Source: Pyropia yezoensis (Eukaryota; Rhodophyta; Bangiophyceae; Bangiales; Bangiaceae). Taken from it: DNA of 64,000 nucleotides. This document shows, piece by piece, positions 38,862 through 50,211 of the stretch (its first letter is position 1; every line of letters begins with the position of its first letter). The notes beneath the pieces are model-generated. The model was not told the origin of the DNA. It worked only from the letters and a program-made list of their open reading frames with translations, and searched no databases. The DNA lies in the NCBI GenBank assembly GCA_009829735.1, contig CM020620.1:28180951-28244950 (forward strand), written 5' to 3'. Position numbers and translations under genes: made by a program.

Positions 38862-41480
38862 TGGCTGTGATTGTGCCTTGTGCCCGTGCGTTCTCGGCGC
38901 TACTGATGCCGCCGTTGCCCTTGTCACGGCTGCCCACCGGTGCTGCTAGGATTAGGCTGGCGACCTGCGCCGTGCTTGACGCGAGCGGCACATCGGGGCG
39001 GGCGACAACGAGCGACGGCCCCGCATGCGCCATCACCCGGGCAGGCAGTCTAGGTGCTGCGGGCTCTATCCTTGCTGATGCGGGGACCGTGGCAGCCTAT
39101 CGCTGGCGCTATGCCGTTTTGAGTGCCGCTGGTGGGTGGCGCCGTGGTGCTGCGGCCACGCCCAGCGGCTGCCGCACCGCATTTGTTCTACGGTGGGCAT
39201 AGTCAGCGCACATTGGCAGGCTGGTTCGTGGACGGCCGTCGCAAGCACCGTATAGATGCTAGGGGCTGAGCGTTGACTCGCTTTCCGTCTGCTCTGGTGT
39301 CTTTTCTTTTCCCACCGTCCTATTTGTTTTACCTTCCGTGTCTCTGCCTGTGTATGTATGTACGTTTTTCCGCCTCATGGTTGACCTGCGGGACTGTGAT
39401 CGTTCTTTTTCCTGAGCCTGTTCTTTGTATGTTCTTTGATGGTATGCGTAGCCCAAACAAGTGAACGTCACTCATAAGGCACTCGCTGCGCTTCGCTGGA
39501 TGTGACAAGGGGTGTGGGTGTGGGGAGCGGGCGTCGGTGTCGCGCCGCGCACCCCTTGGCCGCCACGCGTCGGCCGCCTGCCCTTAGCGGGGAGGCGGGA
39601 GGAGGGGGGGCACGCAATGACACACGTCACCCTCCCGCGCTAAAGCGCTTCTGGGTGGGGCGGCGCGCCGCGACCGTTGCAGACGCCGGCCGTCGCTGCC
39701 AGCGCCGCGCACCCGCAGCCGGCCGGCCGGCGTCGTCGGCGGCGGCGGCGACGGCGGCAGCGACAGCAGCGGCGCCGACAACAGCATCGGAGGCGGTGGC
39801 GGCAGTGGAGGCGGCGATATCGGGCCGACCGGCGGGCGCATCGTCGGCGGATCCTCCCCCTCCCCCTGGGCGGCGTAGCGCCTGCCGCCGCCGCCGCCGC
39901 CGCCGCTGCTGGCACGGGCTCAACGGGCGCCCACACCCGCCACGGCTGGCACCGTGCCGCCCCTGATCAGCGGGCGCACCGCCCATAGACAGCGTCGGTC
40001 GTCTGGGAGGCCAGACAGCCAATGTCGGCGTCACCGCCGCCGCCGCAGCCGCCGCCGCCGTCGCCGCCGCCATGCACCTCCCCCCCCCTTCACCCGCCAG
40101 CTGTCGCCCCGCAGAGGGGGCAGGGCAAGGTTGGGTGCGCCCGCGGGGTGCCGCGCTTCGGCAACAGTTGTGGTTACAACGTTCGCGCAGGCGGCAACGC
40201 TGGGGGAGAGAGCGTGCGCGGCCGCGCAAGAGGTGGGGTGCCACGGAGCGCACACGCAGGGGACGGCGACCAAGGACACGACGGAGAGGGCGCATGGTTC
40301 ATGGGAAAAGAGAAAAGAGCTGCACCGTGGTAGGAATCCATGTACAGATGCCCAGGCAGCGACCAGCACCCGTCCTGTCGGCGTCACCGCCGCGACCCCT
40401 CACGGCGCGGTGCCGCGGCGGCGACCATCGCGGCCGTCGCGGCCGGAGGTGGCAGCCGCCATCGCCACCGCGGTCCGACCGCCCCGACCACTTCGCCGAC
40501 CCTGCGCCGCCGCCCAACGTGTCTCCACGCACATGCGCAAGAAAAAAACTCGAAAAACAGCGGCCGCCGAGGGCAAAGGGTGCCGCCATCCCCCCCCCCT
40601 CCCCCCCCACCCCGCCGCCGCCATGTGGCAGTCGCCCAAGCTCCACCCATCGCCCGTGGCGCAGGGGCGCCCGGGCGGGAAGCACAGCCGCCAAAAGGGA
40701 ACTGTACACCCACCGCCCCAGTCAGCGGGCTGAGAACGCCCACGACGTCGAGCGCGGGCCGCTGGGCTCCGCTCTCTTCCGACCACCGCGTGCTCCGCCC
40801 TCGCCTCCATTCGATGGCAGTCGCCATCCTCCCTCACCACAAGGCCGCCACCCGCGCGCGGCTGTCAACGGCTGTCGCCGACAGATGCCACCCTCCGAGG
40901 GTGCAGGTGGCCATGCCGCAGTGGTCGGGAGTCCGCCGGCTGCCAAAGGCCGTCAGTGGCGGGTAACCGCTGCCGCAGCGACCACCATCACTGTCGCTGC
41001 TATCGGCCAAGCACATTTAGCGTCGGTGGGGGCTAGCCGCCGTCGGCGCTCCATCACCGCTGCGGCCGCCGTGACCATCACCAATACTATCGCCGTCTGT
41101 CGGCACGACGGCAGGCACCCATCGCTACGCCCCAGCAGCGACGTTCCACCGACACACCGGCGCCGGCACCCGAACAAACCCGTCGACCTCCCAGTGGGAG
41201 CCGGCTTATGGCCCCCCGTGGTGCCATTGCACCGCCACGGTGGTGACGGTGGCTACCGCCGCCGCTGCCGCCCGCCGCGGCGCCAGGTGCTCCCGTCGTG
41301 AGGGCGGGCAGTGACAGCCACGGTGGCGCACACGGTCTGATGAACAGCGGCGGTGGTTGGGAACGTGGCACTAGCGACAGCAATGGCGCCGGCGCCGACC
41401 GTACTGACGACTTTGCCATTTGCTGGTGCCGTTTGACTTTGAATCACCACCGTCCCAGATGTACGTCGCAGAAGAGCAAC
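38862..41480. other. 3' flank of the ankyrin gene and GC-rich low-complexity DNA
   Basis: The first part (to about 39470) is moderately T-rich and contains TGTATGTATGTACG (39351-39364), a possible 3'-processing or RNA-binding site. From 39500 on the sequence is GC-rich with CCG/CGC triplet runs; long ORFs in all frames are compositional. I support no gene here. Confidence 0.5.
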
Positions 41481-41482
41481 CG

Positions 41483-42490
41483 CTACTCCCTCAGCGCATG
41501 CCAGCGCGTGTTGGCGTCCATATTGGGGGTGCACGCGGTGGCGTGACACCACCGGGCCACGTCCATCAAGGCCCACCCGCGGGGGCGCACCATGACCAAC
41601 AGCCTGGACGATAAGGGGCCGCAGATGCAGCTGACGAAGTCGCCCAGCCCGACAGCGAGGCGCAAGGCCCACAACGGGGCGAAGCGACCGCAACGCCCTC
41701 AACGCGCTACAGGTGTTGATAACTCTGACTGAACAAAGGAAGAGCTGCAAGAGCTGCAGAGACACCGCATACCCTTGGAGCTGCTGCAGCGAGCGTCGTC
41801 ATTACCAGATGTAGCTAATCGCTGCTGGCATCAACCAGCCCAAAGCGGGGGAACGCCCTCTTCGACCGTCATCCGCGACAGCGGCTCGCACATGCAAATG
41901 ACGACGGGCACGCCCACGGCGGCCGCGTCCGTGGCCATCCAGTAGGGCATTCTCACGTGGTTGACGAGGCAGCAGTAGAAGTGTGGCAGTCGCAGAAGGT
42001 GGCCTCAGCGGCTCGCCCGACGACCTCGCCTCACACGAGCTGCAAACAAGCGCGAGGGAGCGCGCGGTCGACGCCGACGGAGAGGTGGACGGCAATATCA
42101 GGGTTGGTGGGATCAGCACCAACAGTAGGGCGCCCGCACACTAGGCAACGCCGACGTGGAGCCACGGACGTGTCGCGCACGAAAGACAAACCGCTTAGTT
42201 GCCATCACCACGTGCAACGCCGGATCGGGGAATTGGTGCAGGTACAGGGCGCACAGACGGGCGCCGGTCAGTGGCTCAGAGCCGCGGGAGCATACGACAA
42301 AGCTCGACGTGCAAAAGACGTGTTCCTGTAGCCCCCTCACCGCCCCGCGAGGCCGCCAGGAGAGAAGGCCGTGGTGGTGATGATGAGGCCAAGAACGTCA
42401 TTGTGTAGGTCGCCCAACATCAGGGGCGGCAGCGGGACGGCGGGGAGAGGTGGGTGGGGGACATGCCACCAGTAGAGGGTGTGGTGTCCA
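41483..42490 (-). pseudogene. Broken gene of unknown family
   Basis: Four minus-strand segments in changing frames read as ordinary protein, unlike the low-complexity surroundings: about 42337-42490 (LMLGDLHNDVLGLIITTTAF), 42113-42340 (FPDPALHVVMATKRFVFRAR), 41831-42004 (MPYWMATDAAAVGVPVVICM) and 41483-41674 (GWALMDVARWCHATACTPN). They are in the expected order for one gene read right to left, separated by stops and frame changes. The first segment loosely recalls the start of an F-box. Either a decayed gene or a multi-exon gene with introns I cannot place. Confidence 0.35.
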
Positions 42491-43597
42491 GCACGCGACG
42501 GGATGGCATGTGCGCCGGCTGCAGCAGCGCCTGTCACAGCGGCGCCGGAGAGACAGACCTGGCGGAAAACTAGAAGAGGCCGTGGGGGAGGGAAGGGGTG
42601 CATATGAGGGGGACCATCTGGTTGACCCGGCGGGGCGCACCACCCACCCCGCCTGCATACCTTACGACGCGACCGTCCACACCCCACCCCGTCGTCGGCC
42701 GCGATGCCATCGAGCTCCATAGTTGCGGGGTAGAGAAGACCGCCAGGTCCCCCAGCCAGGGCGTCCGCCGCGGCCGCGTCTGCGGGGCAGCCCTCTCGAG
42801 TGCATCTCAGCAAGGCGGCTCGGCCTACGAGGGCCCGCTCACCGCCGCCACCGCCACCGCCACCGCCACCGCCACCGCCATCGCAACCGCCACCGCCACC
42901 GCCGCAACCGCCACCGCCACCGCCACCGCCACTGCCACACTCACGGCCACTGTCACCGCCGGCAGTGCAGCCGCCACGCGCCCATCGCCAGCCGCCGTGG
43001 CCCTGCAGCGTGCCGCTCATGGACGACCTTGCCGCCGGGGAGGCCGCTTCGTGTTTGCCACCAGCGCACCCCCCTTTGACGCGCAAACGCCATCCACCCG
43101 CGGCCGCAGTCGCGAAAGAGACGGCCGCCGCAGCTGCGACACAGACGGCGGCCGCAGCCGCGACACAGACGGCGGCGGCGGCAGTAGCAGCAGCAGCGCC
43201 GCGGCGGACGCGGCCCAGATGCGGCACGCAGTCCAACAGGGGCTGGTCGGGGACAGACTATGGCCAGTCTTCGCGGAGTGCACGCGGGCAGCTCTATCAA
43301 GTTTTGTGTGGCACGTGGCAGCCAGTGGTCCAACTCTAGTTTTCGCGCCTGGATCGTGCGGTTTTCCAACGGAATTGTCCCCCGGGCAGGCAGTCACGGT
43401 GGCCCGGCGCGACGGCGAGCGGCCGCCACCGCGACCGCCGTTAGCCCCCCCCCGCCCCACCTTGCGCCCGGCGCGGCAGGAGCCAAGTGGCGCTCCCCCT
43501 CCCCCACCCTCCGACTCCCCCCTCTCGCCCTCCTGCGGCCGCCCCTTCCGCCCGCTGGGTCCAAACCCTCCTTCCCCACCCCCCCCGTTCATCCCCG
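42491..43597. other. Upstream region of TIM50 with simple repeats
   Basis: Low-complexity GC-rich DNA. Long ORFs on both strands are driven by Pro/Ala/His repeats. No promoter motif is convincing. Confidence 0.4.
42841..42935. repeat. Hexanucleotide (CCACCG)n microsatellite
   Basis: About 95 bp of near-perfect CCACCG tandem repeats with a few CAACCG and CATCG interruptions. Confidence 0.9.
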
Positions 43598-43912
43598 ATG
43601 GCGTCTACCCTGGCAGCCGCCGCCGCCCGCGCCGGCCGGGCGGCCGCCGCCGCCGCCGCGCGGCGGCAGCAGCGGCTGGCATCGGCGGCGGCGGCGGCGG
43701 CGCCCCCGCCTCCGCCGCCGCCCCTCGCCCCCGCTGCGGCCGTATCCTCACCGTCGGTGGCACCGCCGCCGCGGCCGCGGCCGCCGCCGCCGCCGCCGCC
43801 GCCGCCACCGTCGGCGGGGGGGGGGGTGGACGCGGCGGCGGCCGGCGCGGCGGGCCCGGCGCCGGCGCCGGCGGGCCCGGCGCCGACGGCGTCTGTGACC
43901 AGCAGCGATGCA

Positions 43913-43946
<34 letters not shown>

Positions 43947-44013
43947 CGGCCAAGGGCGGGGGGGCGTCTGCCGCCCACGGCGGTGGCGGTGGCGGTGGTG
44001 GGGGCGGCGGCGG

Positions 44014-44046
<33 letters not shown>

Positions 44047-45668
44047 TGGCGGCGGCGGCGGGGGCGGGCGGTCTGTGACGGCGGGCAAGGTCGCGGCTGC
44101 CGCCGCCGCCGCTGCGGCGGTGGGCGCCGCCGGCTGGGCGGCCGCCGACCCGCCAGCGTTTTGGGCGGCCGTCCGCGAGGTGGAGGCCGAGGTGGACGGG
44201 CGGATCAAGTGCGTTTTTTGGGGGGGGGGGCGGGGGTGGGTGGGCGTGGAGGGGCGGGGGGGGGGGGGAGGACTGCCGACTGCCCGCGCGCGGACCTGCG
44301 GTTGAGGGGGATGTGTGGCGGCGTGCGGGCCCGTGGGGGGGGGGGGGGCGGGGGGGATGCCTGCGATGCGCCGACGTCGTTACGCGCCGTCGGCGGCAGC
44401 GCGCCGGCGGCGGCGGCGGGGGGGCTCTGCTGCCACCACCGCCGCTGGGGAGTGGCTGCTGACCCCGCTGCGTGGGCGCCCGCCCGTCATTGTCCGTCTG
44501 TTGCCGTTGCCCTGGTCTGCTGCTCGCACCCGCGGTCGTTTGTGGTCGGCCTGTTCCTGCGTTCTCGCCTCCCCCCCCCCCCCCCCCCCCTCTAGGTATT
44601 TCCCCGAGCCGTCCCGGGCGGAGCTGCCCCCCCCCCCCGCCTCCCTACCCGGCACCCCCCCCCCCGGACGCTGGTGCTGGACCTGGACGCCCTCCTCGTG
44701 CACTCGTCCTGGTCCCGCGCGGCGGGCTGGCGGATCGCCGTGCGTCCCGGCGCCGAGGCGTTCCTCGCCCACCTCTCCTCTCTCTACGAGCTGGTCCTCT
44801 ACACCCCGCGGCTGTCCACCTACGCGGACCCCATCCTGGGCGCCCTCGACCCGGCGGGCCACATCAGCGCCCGCCTCTACCGGGGGGACACCCGCTACGT
44901 GGGGGGGGTGCACACCAAGGACCTGGGCGCCCTCAACCGGGACCCGGCCCGGGTGGTGGTGCTGCTCGTCGCCCCAGAGGAGCTCCGGGGGGACGACGCC
45001 GCCAATGGGCTGCCCCTCCCCCTGTGGGCGCCCGACGAGCCGGGCCCCGCGGGGGGGGGAGGGGCGGGGGGTCCCACCGGTGGGCGGGACAGCGCCCTCC
45101 TCGACGTCATCCCGCTGCTCGAAGCGCTGGTTCGGGAGGACGTGGCCGACGTGCGGCCGGTCCTCCGCGCCGTCCGCGAGCGGCTGGTGCCGGGGACGGC
45201 GGCCGCCTTGGCGGCGGCGGCGGGGGGGGTAGGGGGGGGCGTCGGGCCGGCAGCGGCAGCAGCGGCAGCGGCGCCGTCGGCGGCGACGGCGGGGGTGCCG
45301 CGGTCGGCGGCAGAGGTGGACGCGTGGCGGGCGGGCGTCAAGGCGGTGGCGCAGGCCGTGCCGGTAGTGGTGGCGGCCGAGGCTGCCAAGGCCGCCGCCG
45401 CCGCCGGCGGACTGGGCGGCGGCGGCGGTGCGGGCGCGCCGGGGGGGGGGGGCGCCGACACCCCCGCCGGTGGCGGGGCGGGTGGCGGCGGGCGCCGTGG
45501 GGGCCTCGGCGGCCTTGTCGCCCTTGGCGGCGGCGGGGGGGGGGGGGGGGGGGCGCCGCCGGCGGGGGGGCGGTCGCCGCCGACGCGCCGCGGCCGCCCG
45601 TGGAGGTGCCGTCGGGGAGTATCTGGGGGCGCCTCCGGACGGGGGGGGACAAGCGGCCGCCGTCGTGA
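43598..45668 (+). CDS. TIM50: TIM50, receptor of the mitochondrial TIM23 import complex
   Basis: ATG at 43598. Exon 1 (to 44208) encodes an Ala/Arg-rich presequence, a Pro/Gly-rich linker and a hydrophobic segment (about residues 165-182). A 387-bp intron follows (GTGCGT at 44209, TCTAG ending 44595). The splice restores RIKYFPEP, the usual motif before the FCP1/HAD-like domain. Exon 2 carries TLVLDLDALLVHSSW, a conserved Trp, RPGAEAFLAHLSSLYELVLY and the ALNRDP motif of TIM50. The protein anchors in the inner membrane and hands preproteins to TIM23. Two frame breaks occur: one in the C-runs at 44625-44665, one in the G-run near 45536-45551. The likely C-terminus is SIWGRLRTGGDKRPPS. Confidence 0.8.
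44209..44595 (+). other. Intron of TIM50
   Basis: GT donor (AAGTGCGT) and AG acceptor after a long C-rich tract (CCCCCTCTAG). Removing it joins AA and G into the Lys codon of RIKYFPEP. It contains long G-runs. Confidence 0.8.
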
Positions 45669-46438
45669 GCGCCGTCGGCGGGGCGGGCGGGTGGGCAGGA
45701 GGGTGGGCGGGCGGGCGGGCGGGCGGGCGGGGGGGTGGGTGGGTGGGTGGGTGGGTGGGTGGGGCGGGCACGGCACGGGGGGGGGGCTGCGCGGCGACCC
45801 GCCGCGGGCCCCCTCCCACACGCAACGTGGTGGGGGCGGCTGATGGCGCCGCCGCGCTCGGGCGGCGGCGGCGGGGGGGGGGGGGGGGGGGGGGGGAGCG
45901 GTGCACGGTCGCGTCGCGGCCCTTGCACGCGGGGCTGACCGTCTATGCCGCGGCCGCCGCCGCGTCGTGCGGGGGGGACCCCCAGGTGCCGGCCACGCAG
46001 GCCCGCGGCGGCGGCGGCGGCGCGGGGCCACTGTGGCGGCGGGGGCTGGCGGTGCCCCCCGGCGGCTACCCCGCTCTCCCCCCCCCCCCTCCCCCCGTGG
46101 TGGGCTCGTGTCGCCGACGCGCTCGGCGGGTCTCTGCACCGCCGGTGGCGTGGCGGGCTTGGTCCGCCACGGCTGGGGAGGGGGAGGACGGGGGGGTGCG
46201 CGTGGCCCACGGGGGCGGTGGGGGTGCGCACGGCCGCGGTGGCGGGTCGGGCTGCGGGCCGCCACGGCGGGTGGGCAGGCGCGGATGAGAACACTTTAGG
46301 TGATTGCAGTGGGCGCAGCGTCAAGCGGGCGCCCCCCCCCGCCGCGGTCGACGCGCCTCAGGGCGGGCAGAGGTTCCGCCGCAGGACGGTCCTCCGCCAC
46401 CCCCCCTCCCCCCCTTCCCCCCCCCCCGCTCCTCCTGC
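45669..46438. other. Shared 3' region of TIM50 and the cysteine-rich gene
   Basis: The two genes converge here. It contains tandem GGGC and GGGT repeats (about 45680-45770) with strong quadruplex potential on the plus strand, and a G-run of over 20 near 45877-45897. No gene supported. Confidence 0.5.
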
Positions 46439-46699
46439 TCAGCAAAACACCGGACTGCAATACCCGTCCCGCCGGCAGTCGCGGGTACACGCGCCCGCCG
46501 GCACGCAGGCCCCCCCCACCAGCGCCATCCCCCGGCACCGGCCCGGCACGCAGCCGCCGCGCGTCGCCGCGGCGCGGACGCAGCCCATCCGGACGCCCCC
46601 AAAAACGCCACAGTCTGCTGCCCGCACGCAGCGGGTGTAGGTGGTGGGGCAGGCCGCCGCGGCGGCGACGGCGTCGGGGGAGGGGCGGGGGAGGCACCG

Positions 46700-46730
<31 letters not shown>

Positions 46731-47380
46731 CCGTCGACGGGGACGGCCGGGGGGGGGGTGGCCGACGCGGTGGGCGACGCCACCACCGGCAGTGGCGGCG
46801 GGCGGCTGCCCGCCGGGGCGGTGGGGGGGGAACCGTCAGTGGGGTCCCCCCCGGCCGGCGGGTCGTCGTCGGTGGGGTAAGCCCCGTCGGCGGGCGGGTC
46901 ATCCGTGGGGTCTTGCCCCTCTGGGGACCCTTCCAGCGGCTCCTCCGTTGCCGCTGCGCCGTCGGGAGGGCCGTCGGGGGTGGCCGTCGGCAGCGGCGTC
47001 GGCGTCAGCGTCGGCGGCGGCAACGGCGGCGGCGACGCGTCGTCGCCGCCAAAGCGCCCCTCACACGCCACCACCCGCGCCACACACGCCGCACAGCTGT
47101 CGTCATCGTCGGCGCCACCATACGCACAGGCGGCCCCCCCCACGCCACACGCCACCGCCTCGGCGGCACACACCCCCGGCAGCGCCGCATAGGCGGCGCA
47201 GGGCATGCCGCCATAGCTCCGCCGCGTGTGGCAGGTCGCCCCGCCGCCCGCCGCCGCGCACGCGCGGACGCTGCACCCCAGCGGGCCGTTGCCGGCGGCG
47301 GCGGCGGCGGCGGCGGCGGCAAGGCCAACGACCGCCGCGGCGGTCGCCAGCGCCACGCGGCGGCTGGCAGGTGGCGCCAT
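46439..47380 (-). CDS. Secreted cysteine-rich protein with two Cys modules (313 aa)
   Basis: It starts at ATG 47380-47378 (MAPPASRRVALA) with an Arg-Arg followed by a ~20-residue Ala/Val/Leu stretch, a good signal peptide. Module 1 (about residues 32-105) has about eleven Cys, including CSVRAC and SCAACVARVVACEG. A linker of about 110 residues is rich in Pro, Thr, Asp and Ser (PTLTPTPLPTATPDG), as in O-glycosylated wall proteins. Module 2 (about 235-313) has about twelve Cys (TRCVRAADCG, GGCVPGRCRG, CTRDC) and ends CSPVFC. I do not recognise the family. A cell-surface or wall role is inferred from layout only. It is intact despite the homopolymer-rich DNA. Confidence 0.6.
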
Positions 47381-48099
47381 CGTCACGGCCAAGCAGAAGG
47401 GGGAGGGGGGAAGGGGGGATTCGGGGGGGGGGGGGGCGGGTGCGGGGGGGGAGGGGGGGGGGCAGAGGGGCAGGCGAGTGGCGGGGAGTGGAGGGGACGT
47501 TGCCGGCAAGGACGGCGGGCCGCCAGCGGGGGGACGCGACGCGGCTGTGGGAGTGCCGCCGCCGCCGCCGCCGGCCGGCACGCCGGCGACGCGGGCGCCT
47601 CAAGTAGCAGCTCGACGCCTCCCCCCGCCCCCGCCGCGGCGGCGGCGGCCCTGTGCCCACATGTGGGGCGGGGCGGCCACGCGGCCCGCCGCCGCCGCCG
47701 CCGCGGCGGGTGCCCATGCAGCGGGGGACCTGGCGGGTTCCCACCCCCCCCCACCACTACACCACCATCATCCCCACCGGCCGCCGGCAAACACCCCCCC
47801 CCCCCGCTCGCACGGGCGGGCGGGCGGGCGGGCGGGACGCCGATGGGGCACCCCTCCTCCCCCTCCCCCCCCCCCCCCCCCCCCCCCCACCCCCCCGCTC
47901 CCTCCCGTACACGCTGCGCGTCCCAGAGGCGGCGGCGGCCGACGCGGCGCGCAAAAAAAAACAGAGGCCGCCCCGTCACGGCGGGAGGGCGGGTGGGCGG
48001 GCGGGCGGGCGGGCTACCGCCGGCGGCAGCGACCGCCGACCCCGCCGCCGCCGTCTGCGGTGGCTGTGCCGCGGCGGCGGCAGCGGCGGCAGCGGCGGC

Positions 48100-48131
<32 letters not shown>

Positions 48132-48707
48132 TGGTGGTGTCGGCGGCAGCCGCTGGCTGCCAAGCCGGCAGCAGGGGCACGGCGCGCCGAGGCGCGGGAA
48201 GGGGGGGACGGCCGCCGGCGGGCAGAGGACGACGGCCGCCACCGCCAGCCGGCGCGTGCCCGACGCGGCGTGGCCGGCCTCGCGGGCTGCGGCCGCCCGA
48301 CACGGACAGCGGCACGGGGTGACGGGCGGGAAGGGGGGGGGGGGGGAGGGGGAGTCAGGGTCAGGGTGTGGGTCAGGGTCGGGGGTCAGGGGTCAGGGGT
48401 CAGGGTGTCGGTGAGGGGGGGGGGGGGAGGGGGGCGCCGCCGCCCGCCGCGCGCCGCCGTCGCTGCCGGCCGGCAGTGGCCACGCCCTGTTGCGCGCCCC
48501 GCCGCCGCGGCCGTTGCGGGGGGCGGGGGGAGGGCGGCGGCCGGCGGGGCAGCGGCAGCCGCGGCAGCCGCAGCGGCCGGCGGCCGGCGGGCGGGCGGGC
48601 GGGCGGGCGGGCGGGCGGCGGCCGCCACTCCCGCCAGCGTCACCGTGGGCGTCGTCCGCAGGAGTGGGCGGGGGGGGGGGGGGGGGGGGGGGGGGGCGCT
48701 GCGCGCT

Positions 48708-48742
<35 letters not shown>

Positions 48743-49130
48743 TGCCGCCGCTGCCGCCGCCGCTGGCCGCGACGGCCGTGGGCGGCCGTCGTTGCCGTTG
48801 GGGAGGCGGCGGCGGCGGCCACCGTCGTTTTGCTGCCGCCCGCCGCCGCTGCAAGCGCCCGACCACGCCGGCAAGGGCGGTGACGGCGGCGGCGCGGTCC
48901 CCCCCCCCGACCGGCACCGCTTTGCGAGCGCCGCGGCCGGGAAAGGGAAGAGGGGGGGGGTAGCGGGGGGGGGGGGGGGGGGGGGGGGCGGGCCACTGGG
49001 GGGGGGGGCGTCCCCCCGCGTTGCGCCGGGGGCGCCAGCCGTCGGCTGAGGCGCGCCTGCCAGCAGCATGCATGCTGGCAGTGCACTGCTACCAGGCAGG
49101 TAGTGGCGGCGGGGATGGAGGTGGTGGGGT

Positions 49131-49163
<33 letters not shown>

Positions 49164-49207
49164 GAAGGGGCGATACCCATGGGCGGGGGGGGGGGGGGGA
49201 GGGGGGA
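47381..49207. other. Low-complexity DNA between the cysteine-rich gene and the second gap
   Basis: Dominated by C/G homopolymers, GGGCGG tandem tracts (near 47816-47835, 47993-48013 and 48590-48616) and CCG/CGG runs. Long ORFs are open in most frames on both strands and encode only Pro/Ala/Gly/Arg. No gene supported. Confidence 0.5.
48352..48405 (+). repeat. Degenerate GGGTCA tandem repeat
   Basis: About seven copies of GGGTCA spaced 6-8 bp (GTCAGGGTCAGGGTGTGGGT and onward). It resembles telomere-like minisatellites in form but is not TTAGGG. Confidence 0.8.
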
Positions 49208-49707
49208 NNNNNNNNNNNNNNNNNNNNNNNNNNNNNNNNNNNNNNNNNNNNNNNNNNNNNNNNNNNNNNNNNNNNNNNNNNNNNNNNNNNNNNNNNNNNN
49301 NNNNNNNNNNNNNNNNNNNNNNNNNNNNNNNNNNNNNNNNNNNNNNNNNNNNNNNNNNNNNNNNNNNNNNNNNNNNNNNNNNNNNNNNNNNNNNNNNNNN
49401 NNNNNNNNNNNNNNNNNNNNNNNNNNNNNNNNNNNNNNNNNNNNNNNNNNNNNNNNNNNNNNNNNNNNNNNNNNNNNNNNNNNNNNNNNNNNNNNNNNNN
49501 NNNNNNNNNNNNNNNNNNNNNNNNNNNNNNNNNNNNNNNNNNNNNNNNNNNNNNNNNNNNNNNNNNNNNNNNNNNNNNNNNNNNNNNNNNNNNNNNNNNN
49601 NNNNNNNNNNNNNNNNNNNNNNNNNNNNNNNNNNNNNNNNNNNNNNNNNNNNNNNNNNNNNNNNNNNNNNNNNNNNNNNNNNNNNNNNNNNNNNNNNNNN
49701 NNNNNNN
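49208..49707. other. Second assembly gap of exactly 500 N
   Basis: The gap is preceded by G-runs (31 G at 49131-49161 and another just before the N). Its length is a placeholder. Confidence 0.99.
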
Positions 49708-49972
49708 CCCTCCCCGCTCCACCCCACGCCCGTAGCCCGCCCCCGCTCCTCCCCTTGACCGCGGTTGCTCCCGCGTTGCCGCGTCGCGCCCCGCGGTGCC
49801 GACCGGTCGCTGACCGTGTGCCCCGCCGCCTTCCCCCCCCCCCCCTCCTCCCCCCCCTTCTCATCCCCCCTCCGCCCTCTTTTACAAACGCCTGGCCGCG
49901 CGACCCCCCCCCCCCCCCCCTCCCCCCGACAAGGCAAGGCGTCGCGCCCGGCGGGCGGGTGCGGCACGCGTC

Positions 49973-50167
49973 ATGCTGCGCTACCTTCTCTCCGCCCGGT
50001 CTGCCGGCAGCCAGGCGGCCGCCGACCGGGATGGCGGCGCGTCACCGTCGGTGACCGACGGCGCGGTCGCCGTCGTCCATCCCGCCCGCCGTCGCCGTCG
50101 CCGACGCCTGAGCTACTACCGCAGCCGCAGCAGCCGCTGGCGGAGCGCCAGCAGCAGCATCCACAGT

Positions 50168-50211
<44 letters not shown>

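Noticed and set aside
39502..41301. Overlapping ORFs of 150-400 codons on both strands
   Set aside because: They encode almost only Pro, Ala, Arg and His from CCG-type triplets and contain no motif.
40072..41301. Possible host gene downstream of the ankyrin gene
   Set aside because: No conserved motif and the reading frame is one of several equally open ones.
47226..49049. Plus-strand 607-codon ORF
   Set aside because: It consists of homopolymer-driven Gly/Ala/Pro/Arg sequence and overlaps the better supported cysteine-rich gene on the other strand.
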